A stretch of 64,000 bases of DNA from NCBI GenBank assembly GCA_024104275.1, contig JAGGHK010000002.1, positions 1-64,000 on the forward strand, written 5' to 3'. The notes under the pieces were generated by a model. That model was not told where the DNA came from, ran no database searches, and saw nothing but the letters and a program-made list of their open reading frames with translations. The translations under genes were made by a program, and so were the position numbers. This document shows positions 52,614 through 62,700 of this stretch, in pieces. The DNA comes from Bifidobacterium sp. (GTDB taxonomy: Bacteria > Actinomycetota > Actinomycetes > Actinomycetales > Bifidobacteriaceae). Within the stretch, counting starts at the first letter, position 1. Each line of letters opens with the position of its first letter.

Positions 52614-55600
52614 CTACTTTCGAATATCGGCAGAATCCAGATTGCGGTGACGTGCGAGAACATAGCCACCGTTCCTGTATGCAAACACCAGCATGAACAG
52701 GGGGATCAGGAACACCAACAGCCACCAGAAATTGAAGCTCATACGTACGCCTGACGTGGGCGCCGAAGCCTCAATCGAGCACTGAGGCAGACCGTTGTAG
52801 TCGGAAAGGCTCCAGGCGGAGTTCTGCACATAAGCGCTGCCATCGGGTTCGATCCAGTAAACGGGCTGGCTGCCACGCTTGCCGGACTTCATCTTCTGAT
52901 AGACATCCTCAGGAACGCACTTGGGGCGCTGACGCTGCTGCTGCGGGGCAGATACCACACCGTCGGAGCCGGCAACAGGAGCCGCAACCACGGCATTACC
53001 GCCCACACGCTGCGCCGGAGCAAATGCCGGAGCGGCAACAGGGAGCGCGGCGAGCGGGGCGATGGCCGAACGCGGGGCGACGGCATTGCCTCCGCCATTA
53101 TTGGCGATACCTTGCGGACCTTGATTTTGCGTGAGCGTCGTAGGAATCTTTGGAGTCGTAGGACTCGTCGAATCCTTAGGCGCCGTGGGAACAGTTGGAC
53201 TCGTGGGAGTCGTCGGCTCAGTAGGAGTCTCTGGATTCTTTGGATTCGTTGGACTCGTCGGATGTGTTGGCGTGGTAGGCGTCGTCGGAGTGGAAATCCC
53301 AGTAGTATCAGTATCTTGCGCCCAGACCGCATACAACGTGGTCGTGCCGGGCGCAACCCTGATTTCACTGCCTCCATCATAGCGGCCGCCATGCATATCC
53401 TCACGAGTCGACCAGGTCAAGAACTTGTAGCCTTCGACCTTGTACACCTTCTTGGTGACCTGGTGCGGATAATGAAGCAAATCGACCCCCGGAGCGGGAT
53501 TCACGGTGAACACGTCATCAGGCACGCTACCGGTAGCCGTCAAACCTTGCGGCGCATTGGCTTCGTAATGAATTGTATATCTCATAGCCGCCGGACGAAT
53601 CGGCGTGGAAGGCACGCCCCTGCTCTGCCACTGCGCCCAAAGCCGCAGGTTCTCGCCACGGTTGAAGTTGGTGACGGTGTCACCCTTCTTGAACGACACC
53701 TGACCGCCCTGCTTACCGGAATTCCAACCAAGGAACTTATAGCCCTTGGCGTGGAACATCAGGCGAGGAACCTCGATTTTGATATCCGCGGCCTTGGCTC
53801 CGACCTTGCGAATCGTTACAGGCGACCCACTGATCTTCGCGTGCTTCGGAGCGTTCTTCCTGAAGCTGACCTCGGCGAATTCCTGCCAGACATAGGTGCC
53901 ACTGGCGAAGCCAGAATCCTGGGTCCATGCCGCCAAAGCATGATTGTCATCGCTCGCGTCGCTCGTCCAGGTGTTGTCGTCCTTCGTCCAGCGGCCGGTA
54001 TAGCCGTTGTCCTCGGTGGCACCCGCACTGGACGGTTCATCATAGCTAAAGAACGAGGTAGTTAATTGCGTGTTCGAACCCAACTTGATCTCATTCAGAG
54101 ACAACGGGAACACATTCTCATGATAGGTAACTTGGCGAGTGTCCCAACCAGAAAGATCGAGCGATGTCAAAGCATTGTCATCGTGAAAGAGATCCGACAT
54201 GTTCTTGACTTTGGAAACGTTCAGGTTCTCCAGCCCCTTAATCTCCTTCAAAGCCGGAGCATCATAGAACATCCCGTACATACCTACGTTGGAATCGGTT
54301 TGCCAACCGGTAAGGTCGAGCGACGTCAACGAATGACAGCCACTAACCATTTCTTGAAAAAGTCTATTCTTTCTCATATCCCAGTTTTTGATACCCGGTA
54401 GCGCGGTCAGGTTTGCCATACCCTCGAAAATACCCACCATATTGGTCATAGAGCCCATACCCCAGTTCGAGACATTGCCGAAAGAACTGATGGCAGTATT
54501 CTGGAACATCCATCCCGCATTTGTATCCTTGCCAAGATTCCAATCAGAGAGGTCACCAAGACTGGTGAGCTTGGTATTTCCTTCAAACATGTGATCGGTC
54601 TCGGTGACATTGCTCACATCCCAACGAGACAAGTCACCGACGTCGCTCAATTGCCCATGGCCATAGTAATCTATTTGGAACATCCCGGCCATATTGTATA
54701 CGGCCGATGTGTCCCAATCGTCAAGGCCAGTGATGGTGGTCAAGGCATAATCGCGAGTAAACAAATCATCCATCCTGATGGACAAGTCCGTCTTCCACTT
54801 GCTGCTGGTCTTGACGCCCGGAAGGCCGGCACCCGGTGCGGTACGGCCAGTGCCCCAACCTGTCAAATCCAGAGTTTTCAAATGTGTGAACCCGTTAAAG
54901 ACGTTTCTCAAGCTGAACTTGCCGGTTTGCCCCTGAAGACGGCTGAAATCGAGATCGCCGACGTTGTCAATGCTCGTGACATTCGGAAAACCGTTGAAAC
55001 CGTACAAAAAACTTGTCTTTGCTACATGCGTGTTGGGGGCATCATCAAAGACAATGCGCACGACATCGTCCTTAACAGCCGGATTCGTGTAGGTAAAATA
55101 CAATGGCGAACCGTCTTCAGCCCCAATCACACCCGGCCCGATATGCAGCACTTCCTTATTCGGCGCGGTTTCCTGAACAAACCAGTGCACCTTTTCGGTG
55201 CCGTCCTCATTGCCGCCCCAGTCACCTTGAGCCTTGATCGACGAATCAGGATCATCCTGTGCCTGCGGCTGCTGCTGCGAACGCGTCAAAGAAGAAGTCT
55301 GCGACTTTTGCTGGGCTTTCTCCCCGGAATTCTCTTGTGCTTGTTTGGTCTCGTTCTCTGTTTTTTCAGGTGCCGAAATCTTCCCGGCCTGTGGCTGCGT
55401 TGATGTTGAAACCAACGGGCTTTCAGGCACTTTGAGATCGGTATTGGGTTCAGCGCTGTTGCTGGGTTCGGCCGACGCACCATCACTGCTTTGAGACACC
55501 TGCGAGCTGGTCGAGGATGAATCGGCAGGAGTACTGACACTATCGGCAGACGCCGCAACACCGGTTCCGATCGCCATTGCGGAAGCTACAAGCAGCCCGA

Positions 55601-55625
55601 TTGCTGCTTTATTCCATGATTTCAC
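52614..55625 (-). CDS. Large surface protein with DUF285 leucine-rich repeats and InlB-type repeats
   Basis: The 1003-residue exported protein has a signal peptide (residues 1 to about 28, ending AASA), a Ser/Gln/Lys-rich linker to about 150, and a BspA-like DUF285 region of leucine-rich repeats (about 200-520, for example LTSLDLSGWDT and TNMVGIF). Two InlB B-repeat-like modules follow (about 583-664 and 681-775, with GYKFLGWNSG and GYKFLTWST), then a Thr/Pro repeat stalk (about 778-838) and one C-terminal membrane segment (WWLLVFLIPLFMLVFAY, about 965-982). There is no LPxTG sorting signal, so it is held by the membrane helix. The start is GTG at 55625 with GGGAGGGGG upstream. An adhesin role is likely but inferred. 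Confidence 0.85.
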   Translation of the reverse strand: MKSWNKAAIGLLVASAMAIGTGVAASADSVSTPADSSSTSSQVSQSSDGASAEPSNSAEPNTDLKVPESPLVSTSTQPQAGKISAPEKTENETKQAQENSGEKAQQKSQTSSLTRSQQQPQAQDDPDSSIKAQGDWGGNEDGTEKVHWFVQETAPNKEVLHIGPGVIGAEDGSPLYFTYTNPAVKDDVVRIVFDDAPNTHVAKTSFLYGFNGFPNVTSIDNVGDLDFSRLQGQTGKFSLRNVFNGFTHLKTLDLTGWGTGRTAPGAGLPGVKTSSKWKTDLSIRMDDLFTRDYALTTITGLDDWDTSAVYNMAGMFQIDYYGHGQLSDVGDLSRWDVSNVTETDHMFEGNTKLTSLGDLSDWNLGKDTNAGWMFQNTAISSFGNVSNWGMGSMTNMVGIFEGMANLTALPGIKNWDMRKNRLFQEMVSGCHSLTSLDLTGWQTDSNVGMYGMFYDAPALKEIKGLENLNVSKVKNMSDLFHDDNALTSLDLSGWDTRQVTYHENVFPLSLNEIKLGSNTQLTTSFFSYDEPSSAGATEDNGYTGRWTKDDNTWTSDASDDNHALAAWTQDSGFASGTYVWQEFAEVSFRKNAPKHAKISGSPVTIRKVGAKAADIKIEVPRLMFHAKGYKFLGWNSGKQGGQVSFKKGDTVTNFNRGENLRLWAQWQSRGVPSTPIRPAAMRYTIHYEANAPQGLTATGSVPDDVFTVNPAPGVDLLHYPHQVTKKVYKVEGYKFLTWSTREDMHGGRYDGGSEIRVAPGTTTLYAVWAQDTDTTGISTPTTPTTPTHPTSPTNPKNPETPTEPTTPTSPTVPTAPKDSTSPTTPKIPTTLTQNQGPQGIANNGGGNAVAPRSAIAPLAALPVAAPAFAPAQRVGGNAVVAAPVAGSDGVVSAPQQQRQRPKCVPEDVYQKMKSGKRGSQPVYWIEPDGSAYVQNSAWSLSDYNGLPQCSIEASAPTSGVRMSFNFWWLLVFLIPLFMLVFAYRNGGYVLARHRNLDSADIRK

Positions 55626-55663
55626 TGTTTCCCCCTCCCTATATGGTTTCAGGGCGAATTCGA

Positions 55664-55702
55664 TTTGCTGATGCCGGCCTGAAATAGGCCGGCATCAGCA
55701 AA
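55664..55702. promoter_or_regulatory. Perfect 17-bp hairpin upstream of the surface-protein gene
   Basis: TTTGCTGATGCCGGCCT (55664-55680) pairs perfectly with 55686-55702 around the loop GAAAT. It lies 39-77 bp before the GTG start. There is no T-run for a terminator on the minus strand; it may be a leader hairpin or operator. Confidence 0.65.
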
Positions 55703-55766
55703 CCACCCAGTTTTCCCCTTCAAGGAAAATTGTAGCACAAATAAAAATATTTACTATACAGCGTTT

Positions 55767-56214
55767 CGGGTTATAGGCCAAAAAGTGTTGTTTATAACCG
55801 GGGTTTGCCCTTGTGGGAGTAGGCGTTTCGTGTCGTTGTTTTTCCAACGATTTTTTTAGGAGGCTTTTCCGGTAGTCCTGAGCCGTGTGAGGACGAGATC
55901 GAAGAAGGCGAAGCACTGCCCCTCGTGCGGCGGGCAGATGAAGAAGAACGGGCGCACCGCGGCCGGCACGCAGCGGTGGAAATGCTACATGAGAAGCCCG
56001 CACCCCGACACCGGCGCGACGCTCAACTCGTACCTCCGGCACGTCCGGCGCAGGGCCGAACAAGCGCGGGCGGCGAAAACGCAAAGCGAAACAAAGACGG
56101 GAGACGAGCCTGGCACCGGCATCGACTGGAACAAATTCCACACCGCAACCAGATACCCCAACGCCGCCGACTAGAAAACCAACCCTAAAACACCACGAAA
56201 TGGCCTATAACCCG
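55767..56214. mobile_element. 448-bp element with terminal inverted repeats (IS remnant or MITE)
   Basis: The ends carry the same 14-mer CGGGTTATAGGCCA in opposite orientation (55767-55780 and 56201-56214), followed inward by a weaker GTGnTGTTT match. Between them lies an open frame with a transposase-like zinc ribbon. No clear target-site duplication is seen. It looks like an internally deleted insertion sequence. Confidence 0.6.
55887..56174 (+). pseudogene. Transposase N-terminal remnant with zinc ribbon
   Basis: A 95-codon frame from a GTG codon encodes KHCPSCGGQMKKNGRTAAG followed by TQRWKC, a C-x2-C...C zinc-ribbon start with the 'xNGxTxxGxQRWxC' pattern seen at the N-terminus of several IS transposases (IS1249/IS256-like or ISL3-like). 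The rest of the frame is Arg/Ala-rich and has no DDE region, so the catalytic part has been lost. It lies inside the inverted-repeat element. Confidence 0.55.
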
Positions 56215-56776
56215 TCGAACCACATTCATCGCAGTGCCGACACAGCTTCTCATAGTTCACATGTAATAATCATTAGTATAACAATGCATTACTACAAACG
56301 TTTCTAGGTAAATCTGCTTGACGTCAATTTATTTGCTGTTCATTGCAACAAAAATGATCACACCGAACAGTTAGCAATGAGCGAGAATTGACCACTTCGT
56401 CTTACAACCCTTGTGAGAGTGAGATTACGGAACTCTTACCTCTTCCAATAATTACAATCAAAATTCACAAAATGCAACATCTGAAAGTTTATAAAAACCT
56501 TCGACGGGAAAGAGCCATCGATAAATTATTTTCTTTGCGTAATGCGAGCAAGCATATATATTTCGAAATGACCTGTGACGATTTCTGCCTCTTGGTAATC
56601 CTGCAATTTCCAATCGTTCTCCGACACATCCACTCCACTCATCAGAACGATGCGTGAGCTCCGTCAAGGCAGGCAACAATGACGGCAAAAGCCCGCCGCT
56701 GGATTGCTTACCAGCGGTGGGCTTTCCTTGTTATCGTCTTTTCAACGACGAAACAGAACCTCTTGCCTGTTATCGG
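56215..56776. other. 562-bp AT-rich gene-free region downstream of the FAS gene
   Basis: Apart from the FAS terminator, I see no supported gene; the short open frames here lack ribosome binding sites and family similarity. The AT content is clearly higher than in the flanking genes. Together with the neighbouring inverted-repeat element this suggests past insertion and decay. Confidence 0.5.
56687..56725 (-). terminator. Terminator after the type I FAS gene
   Basis: AAAGCCCGCCGCTGG (56688-56702) pairs with CCAGCGGTGGGCTTT (56711-56725) with one G-T pair; on the minus strand the stem ends in TTTTG. It is about 50 bp past the FAS stop codon. Confidence 0.82.
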
Positions 56777-59700
56777 CTACGCGAAGTAGCCGTCGGAGCC
56801 GAGGCGGGCATCCGGGTTCAAAAGCATCGCCTTTTCGACCTCGTGGGAATCATAGGCCTTCGTGTCCTCATGGAAACGACGGTTGTCGATCTCCTCGTAA
56901 AGCGGGGCCACACCCATCATGCCCATCAGACGACGGCGTTCGCCACGGGCTAGACGCTCGTTGGTGCGCTTGCGCCACTTGTCGAGCGCATCCTGGCCGT
57001 ACTCATTGGCGACGGCCGCCTCGAAGGCACCGGGGTGCACAAGGGCGACGAAACCGGAGACATGGCCGAAGCCGAGGGAGGTGACAAGGCCGGCCTTGAT
57101 GGAGCCGATGTTCAACGGCTTCCTGAGCCAGACCATGTGGTCGTCCTTGCGCATCTTCGGGTCGACGCAGTCGAGGGCCGCGTTGGCCGGAATGACGCCG
57201 GACTTGAAGAGCTGGGTCAGGCCGTCGATCTGGAAGATTGCGGCGCCACCCATCGCGTGACCGGTCAGCGACTTCTGAGAAATCACAAACAGCGGGTTGC
57301 CGTCGTTGCGGCCGATGGCGTGCTGGATGGAGTTGTGCAGTTCGGATTCGTTGGAATCATTGGCATTGGTGGACGTATCGTGCTTGGAGACCACGGCGAT
57401 GTCATCGGGGGCGACTCCCAGACGCGCCAGCTGACGGACCAGCTGGGAGTCCTTGCCGCCCTGGGCCGCAGCGAGCGCACCCAAGCCCGGAGCCGGGATC
57501 GAGGTGTGCGCGCCGTCGGCGAAGCTGTGGACGTAACCGACCACGGCCGCCACCGGCAGGCCCATCTTCAGCGCGATGTCGCCACGGGTGACCAGTATCG
57601 TGCCGCCGCCCTCGGACTCGACGAAGCCGTCGCGGCGACGGTCGTTGGAACGGGAGAAGAAGCGGTCGGAAATGCCCTTGCCGTACATCACGTTCGCGTC
57701 GGCGGTGGCACCCATGTCGCCGAAGCCGATCACCGAATCCACGCCGATGTCATCGATTGCACCGGTGACCACGAAGTCCGCCTTGTGCAGGGCGATCTTG
57801 TCGACGCCCTCCTCAAGGGAGACCGCGGCGGTGGCGCAGGCCGAAACCGGCTGAACCATGTTGCCGTAGCCACCGATATAGGACTGCATAACGTGCGCGG
57901 CGACAACGTTCGGCAGGGCTTCCTGCAGGATGTCGGTCGGAATCTCGTGGCCCAAGAAGCGGTCGAGATAGAGCTTGCGCATGCTGGCCATGCCGCCGAA
58001 ACCGGTGCCCTGCGTGGAGGCGACCATCGAGGGATGAATCGTCTGCAAGACCTCGGAGGGGCTGAAACCGGCGGAAAGGTAGGCGTCAACGGTGGTGACG
58101 ATGTTCCAGAGCGCGATCTCGTCGACCTCGCCGACCATGGAGGCCGGAATGCCCCACTTGACCGGGTCGAAGCCTTGCGGGAACTGGCCGCCGACGGTGC
58201 GGGTCATCGCGAAGCGCTTAGGCACGCGAATCATCGAACCGGGCTCGCGGGTGACGCTCCACTCGCCGGACTCCTCGTCCTGCGCGACCTGCGTGTGCTC
58301 GGCATCCATGATGACGTACTGCTGGGCGACTTCCTCGCTCGGCACGTTGAAGGTGACCTCATGGTCGAGGTAGATCTCCACTTCCCCGCTGGCGGTGCCG
58401 TCCTGATAGTCGCCGCTGCCCATGCCGTTGTCGAATGGACGTAGGCCGGAACGTGCCACGACCTCGTCGTGATAGCGCTCGGCGATGTCCTCTTCGGGCA
58501 CGAGGTTGCCGTCGGTGTCGTACCAGCCGGCGTTCGGGCTGTCCTGCCAAGTGACCAGGCCCATATCCCAGGCCAGCTCAAGCACTGCTCCTGCGGAAAG
58601 ATCGACGCTGCCGTCAGGGTGAATGCCCAGCTCGGCCTCGCTACGGGTGCGGCCGGAGCCCCACGGACCCAACTCGCCGATGGAGACGATGACGATCTGG
58701 TCTTCGGGCTTGACAGTGACATTGCGCCAGTCGGCGAGATTGACCGCAGCCTGACGCGGCGGATTCGGGGTGGGCAGCGCCTTGATGAGCGTCGCCTTGC
58801 CGTCCTTGTTCTTGACATCGGCTGCGCTGTTCTCAGCACTCTCGTCTGCATTTGCCGCAGCGGAATTGGCCTTGTCGGCCTCGGCCTCGGCACGAAGCGC
58901 AGAGATGTCGATGGGCTCGTTGCCCAAGCCGCCGGTCAGATCAGCGCGAAGCGGGGCCTTCTCGGCCTCCTTACGGGCACCGGTATCGGCGAGGTCGAGC
59001 AGTTGCTGCGCAATCTCGGAAGTGGAATAGGTGCGGATGCCGTGACGTTCGACCACATCGACCAGCGAGTCGTTGCCGCCCATGAGGCCGGTGCCACGCA
59101 CCCAGCCAATCAGCGGGTGGGCGAAGGTGACCCTGCCGGACCAGTCCTTTTCGGCACGGGCGCGGTTGACGATGGCATCGAACGAGGCCTTGACCTCACC
59201 GTACGCACCGTCGCCGCCGAAAACGCCACGGTTCGGGGAACCGGGGAGAATGACGTGGAGCTTGTGCTGCACGTCAGTGTCGCCGCCGATGGCCGCAAAG
59301 CCGGTGATCGCGCGCTCGACGCCCCAGAGCATCAGGCGGGCCTGGGACTCGAAGAGCTGGCCGGAATCGGACATCGTACCGTGAACCGGAGGTGCCGCGA
59401 ACGGGAAGAAGAGGCTCGGCTCGTAAGCCGGCTTCAAAATCGTGGTGGTCGCGCCGGTGGTCTTCTTGCTCACGCCGCCGACCCACTTAACCAGTGCGTC
59501 AACATCGCGGTAGCTAGAAAGATTGGCCGGAACCAGCCAGAGCCTGGCATCGCCGACCGCATGCTCGCGGTAAATCTGCTCGGCCCAAGCCTTCACCGAC
59601 TGCTTGAAGCTGTAGGAAGTGGCGATGACCGTCGCGCCGCCAGCCAGAAGGCCTTCGACGACCTGTCCCGCGATGGAGTTCGGGGCCACGCCGGTGACCA

Positions 59701-62700
59701 CGGCGACGTCGCCGGCAAAACGGGATGCCTTCGGGTCGGTCTTGGCGTTGCTGCGCGCCTCGACCGCGATGCGGTTGAAGGTGGAAGCCAGAATGCGCTC
59801 GCCGTCGGTTTCGGACTTGGAAGCGAACCAGGTGGCCTGGTCGGCGACCTCGTGGCCTGCACCGATGAAGCTCAGCGAAGAGACCTTCTGGTCGTGGTTG
59901 TAATACAGACGGGCGAGATCTTCGCGCGCGGTGGCCCAACGGTCATCGAGCAGAAGGGCCTTGCGCTCGTCGAAGCGCGGGGCGACCTGATCGACCCAGT
60001 CGCTGCCGAGTTCGGCCTCGACGGTCTGAACCACAACGGCGTCCTCTTCCTCGTCCTCGGCGGCGAGAGGAGCCTTGACTCCAAGTTCGTCGAGCACGAA
60101 GCGTGCGGTCTTGGCGAGCACGCCGTCGGCACCAGTCACCTTTTCGGCGAAGGCGTCGAGCGCGGCGGAATCGACCACCGAACCACCGGCACCACCGACG
60201 CTCGGAAGCGCGACGGTTACACCATGATCGGCGGCGACCTTCTGCACGGCCGCATCGATGAGCGCATTGGCATCGTTGGCATTGGAGACCTGGGTGGTGC
60301 TGAGGCTGGCGAGGTCGTCACCCCGCGAGGACGCGCCTTCGCGGGTTTCGAGCACCAACGTGCCGAGCACGTAGTCGGCCCAGCCTTGCCCTAGCTGCCA
60401 CGTGTCGGTGACGCGCTTGACGACCTGGCCCATCTTGACGCCGGAAGCGCCGAAGAAGCCACGGATACGGTCACGCACGATGTCGGAAAGCACCGGGCCG
60501 AAGGGCTTGTAGTTCGGGGCCACCTTGTTGACCAGAGCGTAGAGGTCGGTGATCGATGCCTCGGCGGCGCCGTCGACCGATGCCACGCCGAGTTCGGAGC
60601 TGATGTCCATCAACAGCTGGTTACGGCGCGAAGAGACGCCGTTGGTCAGGGTGTCGGTGGTGTCGCTGTCGCCGATCTGGTCGGGGCGTACCTTGGCCGC
60701 GTAGGCCAGGAGCATCGCGATGCCGTCGGACGCCTTGAACGGCAGGTCCGCGGGGCGTTCTCCGGAAGTTGCGACCGGCGCGGATGCAGGAGCTGCGGGT
60801 GCTGCTGCGGCAGGTGCCGGAGCTGCAGCGGGAGCGGCGGCTTGCACTACCGGAGCCGAAGCGGCGGCTGTCTGAGCCGATGCCGATACTTCTTCAGTGT
60901 CGTCATCATCGTCCAAAACCAGGCTGTCCGAATCGGTCATATACACGCGCTGCTCGTCGCGACCCAAGTTGTAGACCGCAACCTCGCTGCCCGAGAAATC
61001 AGGCAGACGCAAGGTCTTGGTGGCCAGGTTCGCGAGCGTCGGCTGGTTGCCGAGGCCGACTTCGACGTAATTCTCCACGCCCAAGCCGCCCTGTGCTGGA
61101 TCGCCGAACATGATGGCCTGCGTCTCGATCCAACGCACCGGAGAGGCGAACTGCCAAGCCAAAAGCTCGGTGAAGAGCAAACGGCCAAGCTTCTGCTCGT
61201 CGGCAGCGTAGGAGTCCCACACCTCCGGATTGTCGAGCGCTTCCTGAATGCGGGTGGACGGCACGACGTCGACGATCTTCTTCGCGAATTCCTTTGTCAT
61301 CTCGAACGGGGTGGCCACGAGGTTTGGAATATAGCGGCCGACCAAGCGCTGGTAGTCGATATGCGCCGGAAGCAGGGTGTCGAGCTTGTTGCGGAAGTCG
61401 GGCACGCCCTTGCGCAGGAGCATGGAGTGGAACGGCACGTCGATGCCGGGCACATACATGAGCGCGGGCTTGCCGCCGTATTCCTTGACGCGACGGGCGG
61501 AATCGGCCTTCAGAACCTCGAGGCCCTTGAGCGTTCCGGCGATGACGTACTGCTGGCCAGAGAGGTTGTAGTTGACGATCTGCAGGAACTCGCCGCTCGC
61601 CTCGCTTACGGACTTGACGTAATCGTCCACGCCGTCGTCGCCGACGCCGAACTGGTTGGGGCGCAAGGCGGCCATGCGGTAGTTGGAACGGCCCTGCTCA
61701 TCGCGGTCGATCAGGCTGTTCATGGCGGAACCGCGCTGGAAGACGAGCTCGAGCACCGTCTCGAAGGGGATGATGCCCGCGAAGGAACTCAGTGCGTTGT
61801 ATTCGCCCAGCGAATGGCCGGCGAAGTAGGCGGGCCAGATGTCACTGCCGGCCTCGCGCAGACGGGAGGTCTGGGCGTAGGCGACGGTGGCGAGCGCCAC
61901 CTGGGTGAACTGGGTGAGGTTTAAGAGGCCGTCGGGGTGGTGATAGGTCACGCCGTTGGCGGTCAGGGTCTTCGGGTTTTCACGCACGATGGCCAGTATC
62001 GAGAAGCCGAGCTTTTCGCGGGTGAGCTTGTCGGCCCGCTCCCAGGTCTCGCGGGCCGCGGCCGACTTGGCGCGCTCGTCCAAAACCATCCCCTGCTGCT
62101 GGATGCCCTGGCCGGGGTAGACATAGGCGGAACGCGGGGCGCGGACAGCGGCGGTGCCACGGGAGACGATGTTGCCATCGATGCGGCAGGTGACCTCGAG
62201 GGTCATGCCGCCGTGACGCAGCTTGCCGATGCGCTCGACCGAAATCTCAACCTTGTCATTGAGCTGGACCATGCCGTACATGTTGTAGGTCCAGCCGACA
62301 ATCTCGTAGTGGGCGCCCTTGTCGTCGCGAGCCTGCACGACGTGCTGGGCGGCGGCGGAAAGCCACATGCCGTGCACCAGCGGGGCCTTGAGGCCGGAAA
62401 CGGCGGCACCGCGATGCGAGGTGTGGATCGGGTTGAAATCGCCGGAAGTACGGGCGAAGGCCGTCATCTCGCTCGGGGCGGTCAGGGTGACGCGACGGAG
62501 CATGCGACGCGGGGTAGCCACCACCGGGTCAAGGCCTTTGTCCTCGTTCTCATCGAACGGTGTACCTGCACCCTTATGGCTCTTGCGATAGGAAAGATAG
62601 TCGCCATAATCGGGCACGTCGGCCGGCAGATCGTCGGAATAGGAACGGCCGCGGACGGCGAAACGCTCGACCTCGTGGGCCAGGACGGTGCCGTCGATGG

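Noticed and set aside
52614-52760. LPxTG sorting signal at the end of the surface protein
   Set aside because: No LPxTG-like motif is present before the hydrophobic segment, and the tail after it is longer than in sortase substrates.
56388-56657. 89-codon plus-strand frame in the AT-rich gap
   Set aside because: There is no ribosome binding site, no recognisable motif, and codon use differs from resident genes.
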